DNA from: Ignavibacteriales bacterium
GTDB lineage: Bacteria > Bacteroidota > Ignavibacteria > Ignavibacteriales > Ignavibacteriaceae
Assembly: GCA_015709675.1 (NCBI GenBank)
Contig: CP054182.1
Span: forward strand, 2,645,448-2,709,447
DNA length: 64,000 nucleotides
Direction of reading: 5' to 3'
A program made the position numbers and the translations under genes. Below are positions 9,074 to 17,702 of this stretch, one piece after another (positions within the stretch are counted from its first letter, which is position 1; each line of letters opens with the position of its first letter). The notes under the pieces were generated by a model. The model ran no database searches. It was given only the letters and a program-made list of their open reading frames with translations, and was not told the origin of the DNA.

Positions 9074-10253
9074 TCATATGTGGGTGAAAAAAGATTTACC
9101 AGTCCGGGTACAGAATCTAGGGTTTATTCTGTTTGGAGTAGGCCTGGCAGCAGGAATTGCCGGTTTGCTTATTGATTCACATAGATTCATGATGAGCTAT
9201 GTTATTGGTTTTATGCTGCTGTTGAGTATTGGAGCAGGAAGTTTATTCATGGTTGCTCTTGAGTATATAGCAGGAGCTGACTGGAGCGTTCCAATCAGAA
9301 GAATAAATGAATTTTATGCTGCTTCTGTTTTGTTTATTATCGTTCTTGCAGTTCCGGTACTTCTTAATTTGGAAAGTGTCTTTCACTGGGCACAGCCTGA
9401 AGCCGTAAATCAGGATAAAATTCTTAAGTGGAAAGCCCCATATCTCGATACTACTTTCTTCATTGTAAGAATTTTGGTGGCGGGCGGCCTATGGAGTTTA
9501 TTTTATGGACTGTTAAGCAGGAATTCGAAAACTCAGGATCTTACGAAAGACCAAAATCTTACCCGTAAGAATATTGTTATCAGTGCGGTTTTTGTTCCTT
9601 TATTCGCAATAACCGTTTCGGTAGTTTCAATTGACTGGCTGATGAGTGTTGAGCCTCACTGGTTCTCAACAATTTTTGGTGTCTATTTCTTCTCCGGAAG
9701 TGTTCTGGCATCTCTTGCAATTGTGACTTACACAACGGTCTGGCTAAAGGAGCACGGCTATCTGCATCCCAAAATGACCAATGATCATCTATACTCACTT
9801 GGCGCTCTGTTGTTTGCCTTTATAAACTTTTGGGCTTACATTGCATTTTCACAATACCTTCTCATATGGTACGCCAATCTTCCGGAAGAAAATTTCTGGT
9901 TTATTCAGCGTTGGGAAGGCGGCTGGATGGTAATGTCGCTATTGCTGATTATCATTCATTTTCTGGTCCCTTATTCTGTTCTTTTATCGCAGCCGGCAAA
10001 GATGGATCCAAAACGTCTTAAATTTGCGAGTCTCTGGATTTTATTTGCACATGTCCTTGATTTATACTGGCTTGTAATGCCAAGCTATCATGGAGAGCAA
10101 AAAGCAGGTTTCCTGACTTATGCTCTTGAGTTTGGATTTCCATTAGCTGCATTGGGTCTGGTTATTCTGATTTTCTATTTTAAGACAAAGAAGAATAATC
10201 TTATACCAATCGGTGATCCAAAACTGGATAAAAGTCTCAACTTCAGATTATAA
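9060..10253 (+). CDS. actF: ActF, NrfD-like membrane subunit of ACIII
   Basis: A 397-residue polytopic membrane protein with about ten hydrophobic segments, the second NrfD-type subunit of ACIII, pseudo-homologous to ActC. The ATG lies inside the end of actD, giving translational coupling. Its place after actD fits the canonical A-B-C-D-E-F order with E fused to D. ActC and ActF pack together in known structures; a role in proton movement is proposed for the family and not shown by this sequence. Confidence 0.9.
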   Translation: MSHNDHMWVKKDLPVRVQNLGFILFGVGLAAGIAGLLIDSHRFMMSYVIGFMLLLSIGAGSLFMVALEYIAGADWSVPIRRINEFYAASVLFIIVLAVPVLLNLESVFHWAQPEAVNQDKILKWKAPYLDTTFFIVRILVAGGLWSLFYGLLSRNSKTQDLTKDQNLTRKNIVISAVFVPLFAITVSVVSIDWLMSVEPHWFSTIFGVYFFSGSVLASLAIVTYTTVWLKEHGYLHPKMTNDHLYSLGALLFAFINFWAYIAFSQYLLIWYANLPEENFWFIQRWEGGWMVMSLLLIIIHFLVPYSVLLSQPAKMDPKRLKFASLWILFAHVLDLYWLVMPSYHGEQKAGFLTYALEFGFPLAALGLVILIFYFKTKKNNLIPIGDPKLDKSLNFRL

Positions 10254-10268
10254 ACATTAGTATTTAAG

Positions 10269-11177
10269 ATGAATATTTTCAATAAGCTTTTTGAGAAACC
10301 GGTCGGTTTGATATCCGCTTTCTATCTGATTGTTTTCCTTTCTGTTCTGGGATTGGGTCTTTTTTACATATCCCACAATAATTCAGTCGTTCAAAATACG
10401 TTTCCGCCTAAGATGACAGATACACTGGGAGTCGTAAAAGAGCTGGATATTCTTGAGCCGATGATCAGCGCAGCTGTTGATATGAGCCTGATAAATAATG
10501 CAGATCAGGCAACTCTTGATAAAGGCAAGCAATTATATACTACAATCTGTGCTTCTTGTCATGGTAATGACGGCAAGGGAGACGGACCAGCGGGTGCTGC
10601 TCTGAATCCCAAGCCCAGAAATTTTCATGAAACCGAAGGCTGGAAAAACGGAAGAAAGTTTACGGAACTTTATAATACACTTCAGAAAGGTATCCTTACC
10701 AGCGGAATGCCTGCTTATGATTATATGCCTGCAATGGACAGGGTAGCTATCATTAGTTATGTTCAGACCTTTATGCCGGAGCCGCCGGTGGACACACCTG
10801 ATGAACTGGCAAAACTGGATCAGACTTATGGACTCTCAGCAGGAACAAAGCAACCTGGTCAGATTCCGCTTGCTTCAGCAATCTCCCTGGTAGTAAATCA
10901 GAACTCTTCCGTTGAAACTAAAATTTTAAATGTACTCGATAAGGTTAGTGATCCGTCACTTGAGAGTCAGTTTACTTTATTCAAATCAGTCACTGATAAC
11001 TATCGTACAGCGTTAACCTCGGTATTAAATACACCAGAGGCATTAGCAAGTGTTGATAGTTTTAAGTCGCTGATTTTTTCTAACGCAGGAAGAAACGGTT
11101 TTAGTGCTTCGGTACTCCGTCTTTCTAATAATGAAATAACATCACTTTACACGCTCTTAAAGACTGTGTTAGCATAA
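10269..11177 (+). CDS. Membrane-anchored monoheme cytochrome c of the ACIII operon
   Basis: A 302-residue protein with one N-terminal anchor (about residues 15-34) and a class I cytochrome c domain with CASCHG at residues 94-99 and a Met ligand candidate in SGMPAYDYM. The 120 or so residues after the heme domain match nothing I know. Because ActE is already fused to ActD here, this is an extra cytochrome. It sits between the complex and the oxidase genes and may shuttle electrons between them. It shares one base with the sco gene (TAATG). Confidence 0.82.
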   Translation: MNIFNKLFEKPVGLISAFYLIVFLSVLGLGLFYISHNNSVVQNTFPPKMTDTLGVVKELDILEPMISAAVDMSLINNADQATLDKGKQLYTTICASCHGNDGKGDGPAGAALNPKPRNFHETEGWKNGRKFTELYNTLQKGILTSGMPAYDYMPAMDRVAIISYVQTFMPEPPVDTPDELAKLDQTYGLSAGTKQPGQIPLASAISLVVNQNSSVETKILNVLDKVSDPSLESQFTLFKSVTDNYRTALTSVLNTPEALASVDSFKSLIFSNAGRNGFSASVLRLSNNEITSLYTLLKTVLA

Positions 11178-11953
11178 TGAAAAGATATTTTTTTCTATTG
11201 GTTTTTCTCCTAAGTTCAGGTGTTCTTACGCCTGAGTCTATGGATGACTTTATAGGCATTAATGAACAGTTAGGCAAGAAGATTCCCCTTAATCTTACTT
11301 TTAAGGATGAGCAGGGAATAGATGTTTCACTTGCCAAACTTGTTGATAAGCCGACTATATTCATGTTCGTTTATTATGAGTGCCCCGGAATTTGCTCTCC
11401 TCTTATGTCAGAAGTTGCTGCAGAGATTGAGCAGGTTGATTTAGTGGCCGGTAAAGATTATCAGTTAGTGGCTATTTCCTTTGATCAAACCGAAGGTCCG
11501 GCACTTGCTTATGCAAAAAAAGTTAATTACATGGATATCTTCAAGAAGCCGATTCCTGAAGATGCCTGGAGGTTTCTGACCGGAGACAGTGCAAGCATAG
11601 CTGCTATTACCGGTTCGGTTGGCTTTGGTTTTAAGAAGGAAGGCGAAGATTTCGTCCATCCTGGCGGTCTGGTAATAGTCTCGAAGGATGGTATTATCAC
11701 CAGATATTTACTCGGAACTGATTTTATGCCATTTGATTTAAAGATGGCTGTTATCGAAGCGTCTGAAGGAAGGGTAACACCAACCATCGCGAAGATGCTG
11801 AAATTTTGTTATAGTTATGACAGAGAAGGCAAGAGATATGCACTTAATATTACCCGTATTGCCGGTATAGTAACGCTGCTGGCTGTTGGAGTATTTGTAT
11901 TAGTGTTCATCAGGAAGCCAAAGAAACAAACTACTGAAAAAGGATCTCAATAG
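11177..11953 (+). CDS. SCO1/SenC-family copper chaperone for cytochrome oxidase
   Basis: Thioredoxin-fold protein that delivers copper to the CuA centre of oxidase subunit II. It has an N-terminal signal/anchor, the copper-binding pair C69-x3-C73 in ECPGIC and the partner His at residue 161 in VHPGG. The C-terminus (about residues 228-246) is a further membrane helix followed by a lysine-rich tail. The length of 258 residues is normal for the group. Its position directly before the oxidase genes supports the CuA role. Confidence 0.9.
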   Translation: MKRYFFLLVFLLSSGVLTPESMDDFIGINEQLGKKIPLNLTFKDEQGIDVSLAKLVDKPTIFMFVYYECPGICSPLMSEVAAEIEQVDLVAGKDYQLVAISFDQTEGPALAYAKKVNYMDIFKKPIPEDAWRFLTGDSASIAAITGSVGFGFKKEGEDFVHPGGLVIVSKDGIITRYLLGTDFMPFDLKMAVIEASEGRVTPTIAKMLKFCYSYDREGKRYALNITRIAGIVTLLAVGVFVLVFIRKPKKQTTEKGSQ

Positions 11954-11954
11954 T

Positions 11955-13613
11955 ATGTCAACACACTCCTCAATGGTAGATAATTCAGTTAGCTATCTTG
12001 AGTATCAAGGTAAACACAAGGGATTGAAGTCCTGGATATTCTCGACCGATCATAAGAGAATAGGCCTGCTTTATCTCATTTCAATGATGTTCTTTTTCTC
12101 AATCGGAGTAACCTTCGGTTTTCTGATGAGGCTGGAACTGTTAACACCCGGCAAGACCATCATTGATCCGCAGACGTATAATTCATTTTTTACGCTGCAT
12201 GGCATTATCATGATATTTCTTTTCATTATTCCCGGATTACCGGCAGTTTTTGGAAACTTTTTTCTGCCTATAATGATAGGAGCGAAAGACGTTTCCTTCC
12301 CGAGAATTAACCTGCTGAGCTGGTGGTTATTTGTCATCGGCGGTATTCTCGCGATTATATCTGTTATAATGCCGGGCGGTGCAGTTGACACAGGATGGAC
12401 CTTTTATGTTCCATACAGCGTAAGAACCGGAACTAATGTGTGGCCTGCTCTTATGGCTGCTTTTATTCTTGGATTTTCTTCAATTCTGACAGGATTAAAT
12501 TTCGTGACGACGGTTCACCGGCTTAAAGCCCCGGGAATGACCTGGTTCAGACTTCCGCTGTTTATCTGGTCACTGTATTCAACTGCATGGATTCAGATTC
12601 TTGCAACTCCGATTATCGGAATCACACTTTTGATGGTGTTCTTTGAAAGAGTTCTCGGCTTTGGTGTGTTTGATCCAACGCTGGGCGGTGACCCGGTACT
12701 GTATCAGCATCTTTTCTGGATATATTCACATCCTGCCGTATATATTATGATTCTTCCGGCAATGGGTGTAATCTCAGAAATTATTCCGGTCTTTTCACGC
12801 AGAACAATATTTGGTTATAAATTTATCGCATTTTCAAGCGTAGCGATTGCATTGTTCGGCTCACTCGTCTGGGCACATCATATGTTCACCGCCGGAATGA
12901 GCTCACCAGCAATGTTTATCTTCTCCTTTTTGACTTTTATCGTCGCAATACCGAGCGCTATAAAAGTTTTCAACTGGGTTTCCACATTGTATAAGGGTTC
13001 AATTCAGACAGATCCGCCTCTGTTGTATGCTCTTGCATTCATCTTTTTATTCTCAATCGGCGGTTTTACCGGACTGATTCAGGGTGCGCTTTCGGTGAAT
13101 ATGCACATTCATGATACTTCATTTATTGTTGCACATTTTCACTATGTAATGTTTGGCGGTACCGGTTTTGGAATTTTTGCTGCTTTGCATTATTGGTTCC
13201 CGAAAATGTTCGGAAGAAAATATAATATAAAAACGGCAAAAGCAGGTTTCTGGACTTTATTTGTCGGCTTCAATGTTCTTTATTTCCCGATGTTTATCAT
13301 GGGCTGGCTTGGAATGCCCCGCAGATATTATGACTATCTGCCTGAGTTCCATATTTATCACAGCATATCTACCTATGGTTCCTGGATTCTGATAACCGGA
13401 CTGATCATTATGTTTGGTAATCTCTATCTAGGATACAAGAGGGGAGAAGTAACTACGGAAGAGAACCCATGGGGAGGAGAAACTTTAGAGTGGCAGACTA
13501 TGACACCTCCGCCTCTTGAGAATTTTGAGGTGATTCCAGAAGTGTCAGGTGATCCTTATGGATACAAACAGAATGATGAAAATGAACCAGTTAAACTAAA
13601 GGAGGCGCATTGA
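11955..13613 (+). CDS. coxA: Cytochrome c oxidase subunit I
   Basis: Catalytic heme-copper subunit of 552 residues with twelve or more membrane helices. Visible ligands are the low-spin heme His in FFTLHG, the CuB His with its cross-linked Tyr in YSHPAVY, the CuB pair in WAHHMF, and the heme a3/heme a His residues in VAHFHYVMF. YSHPAVY in place of GHPEVY marks an A2-type oxidase, which lacks the helix-VI glutamate. Subunit III begins inside its stop codon. Confidence 0.95.
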   Translation: MSTHSSMVDNSVSYLEYQGKHKGLKSWIFSTDHKRIGLLYLISMMFFFSIGVTFGFLMRLELLTPGKTIIDPQTYNSFFTLHGIIMIFLFIIPGLPAVFGNFFLPIMIGAKDVSFPRINLLSWWLFVIGGILAIISVIMPGGAVDTGWTFYVPYSVRTGTNVWPALMAAFILGFSSILTGLNFVTTVHRLKAPGMTWFRLPLFIWSLYSTAWIQILATPIIGITLLMVFFERVLGFGVFDPTLGGDPVLYQHLFWIYSHPAVYIMILPAMGVISEIIPVFSRRTIFGYKFIAFSSVAIALFGSLVWAHHMFTAGMSSPAMFIFSFLTFIVAIPSAIKVFNWVSTLYKGSIQTDPPLLYALAFIFLFSIGGFTGLIQGALSVNMHIHDTSFIVAHFHYVMFGGTGFGIFAALHYWFPKMFGRKYNIKTAKAGFWTLFVGFNVLYFPMFIMGWLGMPRRYYDYLPEFHIYHSISTYGSWILITGLIIMFGNLYLGYKRGEVTTEENPWGGETLEWQTMTPPPLENFEVIPEVSGDPYGYKQNDENEPVKLKEAH

Positions 13614-14236
13614 GTTCCACTGAACACACCGCTGCAGCAGCCCACGTACACCGTGATGATGAAGGTGCACGCCTTGGGATGTGGCTATTCCTTTTTACCG
13701 AATTACTCTTATTCGGAGGTTTGTTTCTTTTATATTCTGTATACCGGTACCTGAATCAGGATGCTTTTCATCTGGCTGCTAAAGAGTTAAACACTCTTTT
13801 CGGTACCTTTAATACGGTCATACTGCTTACGTCGAGTCTTACCATGGCTCTTGCAATAGCTGCAATTCAGAGAGGGAAGAAAACCCTGTCAATAATTCTG
13901 CAGTTTGCAACACTTTTTATGGCTCTGGGATTTCTTGTAAATAAGTATTTTGAATGGTCTGCTAAAATTCATCACGGCATTTTCCCTGGGTCGGAAATTC
14001 TTCTTGAAAAATCATCAGGAGAAATTCTCTTCTTTGGATTATACTATTCAATGACCGGACTTCACGGATTGCACGTTATCATAGGCATGGCTCTGATCGG
14101 TTACATGACCCGTCTTACGATGAACGGAGTAATCAACAAGGACAGTTTTGTAAAACTTGAATCAGCCGGCCTTTACTGGCATCTGGTAGATTTAATCTGG
14201 ATTTTCCTTTTCCCGTTATTTTATTTAATAACCTGA
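13610..14236 (+). CDS. coxC: Cytochrome c oxidase subunit III
   Basis: Core membrane subunit of 208 residues, a five-helix short form. It starts at a TTG overlapping the coxA stop (4 bases), with GGAGG at 13601-13605 as ribosome-binding site. The segment from FFGLYYSMTGLHGLHVIIGM to YWHLVDLIWIFLFPLFYL is the classic subunit III C-terminal signature. The gene order I-III-IV-II is typical of Bacteroidota/Chlorobiota-type caa3/aa3 operons. Confidence 0.92.
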   Translation: MSSTEHTAAAAHVHRDDEGARLGMWLFLFTELLLFGGLFLLYSVYRYLNQDAFHLAAKELNTLFGTFNTVILLTSSLTMALAIAAIQRGKKTLSIILQFATLFMALGFLVNKYFEWSAKIHHGIFPGSEILLEKSSGEILFFGLYYSMTGLHGLHVIIGMALIGYMTRLTMNGVINKDSFVKLESAGLYWHLVDLIWIFLFPLFYLIT

Positions 14237-14243
14237 GTTTATA

Positions 14244-14549
14244 ATGAGTGGCGATCACAATTCACATCATCATGAAGAAAAGCACGTAACCAGCTATTCG
14301 ACCTATTTTTTCGTCTGGTTCGCGCTACTTATGCTTACAGTAATTACTGTTGCGGTTGCTGGAATAAATTTTGGCAATCTGACTGTAGCAACCGCGCTTT
14401 TTGTTGCTTCAGTTAAGTCATATCTGGTGCTGACGATATTCATGCATCTTAAAGCAGAAAGCAAAATCTTTAAGGGTTTTGTGGGCGTTGCCATGTTCTT
14501 TCTGCTAATATCACTTATTCTTTTGTTTTCAGATTACTCTTTTTTATAA
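14244..14549 (+). CDS. Cytochrome c oxidase subunit IV (prokaryotic type)
   Basis: A small 101-residue membrane protein with three hydrophobic helices and a His-rich N-terminus (HNSHHHEEKH). It matches the prokaryotic COX4 family with a YFFVWFALL first helix and a YLVLTIFMHLK second-helix end. The subunit is thought to stabilise subunits I and III. It lies 7 bases after coxC and 15 before coxB. Confidence 0.85.
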   Translation: MSGDHNSHHHEEKHVTSYSTYFFVWFALLMLTVITVAVAGINFGNLTVATALFVASVKSYLVLTIFMHLKAESKIFKGFVGVAMFFLLISLILLFSDYSFL

Positions 14550-14564
14550 AAAGGCAAACAGCAG

Positions 14565-15197
14565 ATGTTTTCAGCTAGTAATTATGTTGATAAAGTAGAT
14601 TTTGCATTTTTCTTTATCACAGCAATATCTTTCGCATTGCTGATTTTAATAACCATTCTGATGATATACTTTGTATTTAAGTATAACAGAAAGAAGGGTG
14701 TAAAACCGGTTAATATACACGGCAATACGACTCTTGAAATTGTGTGGACGGCTATACCGGTTCTGCTGGTTATTCCAATGTTTTATTATGGCTGGGTCGG
14801 CTTCGTCGAGGGAAATAATCCTCCTAAGGATGCTATCCCGGTTAAAGCCACAGCACAGATGTGGAAATGGACCTTTGAATATCCTAACGGAGTTAAAACT
14901 GACACAATGTATGTGCCTCAGAACAGACCGGTTAAGGTAGATCTTGTTTCCATAGATGTAAATCACGCTTTTTTTGTACCGGCATTCAGAATTAAAAGAG
15001 ACGTAGTTCCTAACAGGACAAATATGGTATGGTTCACTTCAGAAAATACCGGTTCTTTTGATGTAGCCTGCGCTGAATACTGCGGGTTGAACCATGCTTA
15101 TATGTACACAAAGGTTGTGGTTCTTAAAGAATCCGATTACGCAGACTGGCTTAAAGTGCAGACTGATAAAATGAATGCCGCGGCAGTAACTCAATAG
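14565..15197 (+). CDS. coxB: Cytochrome c oxidase subunit II (CuA)
   Basis: A 210-residue subunit with two N-terminal membrane helices and a periplasmic cupredoxin domain. The CuA ligands are clear: C169, E171 (backbone), C173, H177 and M180 in CAEYCGLNHAYM. No cytochrome c domain is fused at the C-terminus, so it is an aa3-like and not a classic caa3 subunit II. Electrons would come from the separate tethered cytochromes of the operon. Confidence 0.94.
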   Translation: MFSASNYVDKVDFAFFFITAISFALLILITILMIYFVFKYNRKKGVKPVNIHGNTTLEIVWTAIPVLLVIPMFYYGWVGFVEGNNPPKDAIPVKATAQMWKWTFEYPNGVKTDTMYVPQNRPVKVDLVSIDVNHAFFVPAFRIKRDVVPNRTNMVWFTSENTGSFDVACAEYCGLNHAYMYTKVVVLKESDYADWLKVQTDKMNAAAVTQ

Positions 15198-15208
15198 AAG
15201 CGACTGAA

Positions 15209-16075
15209 TTGAAAAAGAAGATTTCAGCAATACTCGAATTATTCAAAATCCGGATAACCCTTTTTGTGGCTATTACGACCGGTTTTGGATATCTGCTCTT
15301 TAAAGGGAGCTTCGACAGCGGTATGGCTGTTTCTTCTATTGGTATTCTGCTTCTTGCATTCTCTTCTGCAGCCCTGAATCATATTCAGGAACGGAAGACA
15401 GATGCTCTGATGAATCGTACGAAATCGAGGCCCTTGCCGTCAGGGAGACTAAAGACCTGGGAAGCGCTGATATATTCATCAGCTGCATTTATCGCGGGTA
15501 CGGTTTTGCTGCTGCTATATTTTAATCCGCTTGCGTATATAGCCGGGCTTACCTGTCTGATCTGGTATAATCTTATTTATACACCTATGAAAAAGTTAAA
15601 TTCGCTGGCAATCATACCAGGGTCAGTTATTGGTGCTTTGCCGCCGGTGGCAGGCTGGCTTGCGGCAGGGGGCGGAATTCTTGATCCGCAGGTTCTGCTG
15701 ATCGCATTTTTCTTTTTCATCTGGCAGATTCCTCATTTCTGGCTTCTGCTGCTGATTTTTAATAATGATTATGAACAGGCTGGATTTCCAACACTTATAG
15801 GAATGTTTAATGATAAACAGCTTGCCAGAATTACATTTATCTGGACAGCAGTTACTGCATTGACCCTGTTGTTGTTTCCAGTCTTTAAGGTTACGGCAAT
15901 TTCATTTTTTTCATTCACACTGCCTGCACTCGCCATCTGGCTTTTGGTTAGTGCAAGTGCCTTGCTGAAGAATGATCTGAGCCGTCTTTCCTTTAATCTG
16001 ATTTTCCGGAGAATAAATTATTTTGCTCTTCTGGCAATCGTATTTATTTCTATAGATAAAATTTTATTAAGTTAA
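15209..16075 (+). CDS. ctaB: Protoheme IX farnesyltransferase (heme O synthase)
   Basis: UbiA-family membrane prenyltransferase that converts heme B to heme O, precursor of the heme A needed by the oxidase. It has about eight helices, the Asp-rich motif NHIQERKTDALMNRT (NxxxDxxxD-like) and YTPMKK; the second loop NDYEQAGFPTL is also typical. The start is TTG 15209, 11 bases after coxB. The length of 288 residues is normal. No ctaA (heme A synthase) is seen in the window. Confidence 0.92.
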   Translation: MKKKISAILELFKIRITLFVAITTGFGYLLFKGSFDSGMAVSSIGILLLAFSSAALNHIQERKTDALMNRTKSRPLPSGRLKTWEALIYSSAAFIAGTVLLLLYFNPLAYIAGLTCLIWYNLIYTPMKKLNSLAIIPGSVIGALPPVAGWLAAGGGILDPQVLLIAFFFFIWQIPHFWLLLLIFNNDYEQAGFPTLIGMFNDKQLARITFIWTAVTALTLLLFPVFKVTAISFFSFTLPALAIWLLVSASALLKNDLSRLSFNLIFRRINYFALLAIVFISIDKILLS

Positions 16076-16097
16076 TTTGAACAGAGGATAGTCGTAA

Positions 16098-17438
16098 ATG
16101 AATTTTTTCGACAATTTAGTATTACCGCAGTCAACAGAGCATATCATACTTCTGCATTATCTGGCGATTATGCTTCAGTTTTTATTCCTCCCATTCTTCA
16201 GTCTTTTGATTGCTGGTACAGTTCTTTCAATTTATCATAAGAACAAGGCCCGTAAAACAGGAGATGCACGGTATCTCCGTTTTGCCTCTGAAATAATTGA
16301 AATTGCAGCAATGAATAAAAGTATGGGTATTATTCTCGGAATAGTACCTGTTGCCGCATTAATCATGATCTATGCTCAGCTGCTTCATACAATGGAGGTT
16401 GGCACTGTTACATACCTGCTCATTTCTCTGGTTTTTCTGACCTGTGCAGTGATTGCGATTTACTCATATCGTTACGCATTCAAGTACTCAAATCTCTTTG
16501 CAAAGCTTTCTGAATCAGGTGTAAGCGGTGAAGCATCTGATAAACTGAAGGAAGCTGACAGTAATGTAAAAAAACTTAACTCTCAGGCAGGCAAATGGGG
16601 TGTGCTCCTGCTTTTGGCTGGAACTTATTTCCTTACAGCAGCTTTATACATCGCTGGTCATCCTGACTACTGGAATGAAAACAGTAACTGGGTAGCAATT
16701 ATTTCTTCAACCGGAATTTATCTGAAATGGCTGCAGCTTTTAAGTTTTGCTTTTACCATAACTGCAGCTGTCATGTTGTTTGTCTATTTCTTTTGGGAGG
16801 GAGGAAGACTTAAGAATGATGCTGAATATGGTGATTTTGTAAAAGGGAAGCTTTTCAGAATTCTTTTTATCTCCGGCATTTTACAGCCTTTGTTTATTAC
16901 CGGTGTTTTTGTTTCATATCCCGCAAGCGCTCTTTCTAATCTTGTATTTCTGTTTGTGATAATAATGCTTTTTGCATTTTTTGCCGCGTTTCATCTTCTT
17001 TACGATATGTATAAGAACGGACATCTGAAACATACCGTTTCCCTGATGGCTCTGCTCTTTGTATCGCTCTATTCAGGAGCAATTGCTGAACAGTTCTCAG
17101 TAAAAAATTCTACCGTAAAAAACTCAGTTCTGATGAATGTTGTGTTTGAAGAATCAGTAAAAAATCTTGAAAAGCTTACTGCTTCGGCAGCAGGACTGAC
17201 AGGTGAAGAGATTTTTACGCAAAAATGCAGCGCCTGCCACAAGTACGATCAGAAAGTAGTGGGACCGGCATATAATGATGTACTGCCAAAATATGAGGGA
17301 AAAATGGCAGAACTGGTTGAATTTGTAAAGAACCCGGTTAAGGTTGACCCTGCGTATCCGCCAATGCCCAACCAGGGTTTGAAGCCGCAGGAGGCAAAAG
17401 CCATAGCCAAATACATCATGGAAAATTATAAAAAGTAA
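16098..17438 (+). CDS. Polytopic membrane protein with C-terminal cytochrome c domain
   Basis: A 446-residue protein with about ten hydrophobic segments in residues 15-345, followed by a class I cytochrome c. CSACHKY begins at residue 377 and a Met ligand candidate lies in PPMPNQG. The membrane part has no family I can name. As the last gene of the respiratory operon, directly before a terminator, it is likely to donate electrons to the CuA site or act as a quinol- or photosystem-like cytochrome subunit. The heme-binding part is certain; the role is inferred. Confidence 0.75.
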   Translation: MNFFDNLVLPQSTEHIILLHYLAIMLQFLFLPFFSLLIAGTVLSIYHKNKARKTGDARYLRFASEIIEIAAMNKSMGIILGIVPVAALIMIYAQLLHTMEVGTVTYLLISLVFLTCAVIAIYSYRYAFKYSNLFAKLSESGVSGEASDKLKEADSNVKKLNSQAGKWGVLLLLAGTYFLTAALYIAGHPDYWNENSNWVAIISSTGIYLKWLQLLSFAFTITAAVMLFVYFFWEGGRLKNDAEYGDFVKGKLFRILFISGILQPLFITGVFVSYPASALSNLVFLFVIIMLFAFFAAFHLLYDMYKNGHLKHTVSLMALLFVSLYSGAIAEQFSVKNSTVKNSVLMNVVFEESVKNLEKLTASAAGLTGEEIFTQKCSACHKYDQKVVGPAYNDVLPKYEGKMAELVEFVKNPVKVDPAYPPMPNQGLKPQEAKAIAKYIMENYKK

Positions 17439-17440
17439 TC

Positions 17441-17467
17441 AAAAAGCCGTCGAAAGACGGCTTTTTT
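17441..17467 (+). terminator. Rho-independent terminator of the ACIII-oxidase operon
   Basis: AAAAGCCGTC, a GAAA tetraloop and GACGGCTTTT form a perfect stem followed by Ts, three bases after the last operon gene. The A-rich left side could also terminate leftward transcription. Confidence 0.93.
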
Positions 17468-17500
17468 GCAGCTGCTTATGGAGAAAATGTTGGGAGAATC

Positions 17501-17529
17501 TTGATAAAATCCCCCGGATTAGGTATATT
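17501..17529 (+). promoter_or_regulatory. Sigma-70-like promoter of tRNA-Ser
   Basis: TTGATA at 17501-17506 and TATATT at 17524-17529 are separated by exactly 17 bases. The -10 box ends 24 bases before the mature tRNA, a short leader as usual for single tRNA genes. Confidence 0.6.
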
Positions 17530-17553
17530 TAAAGTCTTAAATTTTCAGCTAAC

Positions 17554-17643
17554 GGAGAGATGGGTGAGTGGCTGAAACCAACGGTTTGCTAAACCGTCGT
17601 AGGGTGTAAAGCTCTACCGAGGGTTCGAATCCCTCTCTCTCCG
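17554..17643 (+). tRNA. tRNA-Ser (anticodon GCT)
   Basis: A 90-nt class II tRNA. The acceptor GGAGAGA (17554-17560) pairs with TCTCTCC (17636-17642) with discriminator G. The anticodon stem ACGGT/ACCGT encloses the loop TTGCTAA, giving GCT for AGC/AGU codons. A long variable arm is present, and the T arm is GAGGG-TTCGAAT-CCCTC. The 3' CCA is not encoded. Confidence 0.97.
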
Positions 17644-17651
17644 CACAAATT

Positions 17652-17678
17652 AACCCTGCCTGATCGGCAGGGTTTTTT
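17652..17678 (+). terminator. Terminator after tRNA-Ser
   Basis: AACCCTGCC and GGCAGGGTT form a 9-bp stem around TGATC, followed by a T run, 9 bases after the tRNA. It lies just past the end of the leftward TonB receptor gene (stop near 17703) and could end that transcript too. Confidence 0.92.
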
Positions 17679-17702
17679 GTTTTAAATTAATGAACTGACG
17701 GC

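Noticed and set aside
11125-11364. Antisense and alternative-frame ORFs across the window (this is one example; others lie at 12071-12391, 36645-37025 and 39340-39675)
   Set aside because: They lie fully within well-supported genes, lack family motifs and have no ribosome-binding sites or neighbours that support them.
14565-15197. caa3-type subunit II
   Set aside because: The protein ends 30 residues after the CuA motif and has no CXXCH; hemes lie on separate proteins of the operon.
17554-17700. tRNA-Ser as an integration site of a mobile element
   Set aside because: No integrase and no repeat of the tRNA 3' end was seen nearby. The region is a normal tRNA unit with its own promoter and terminator.
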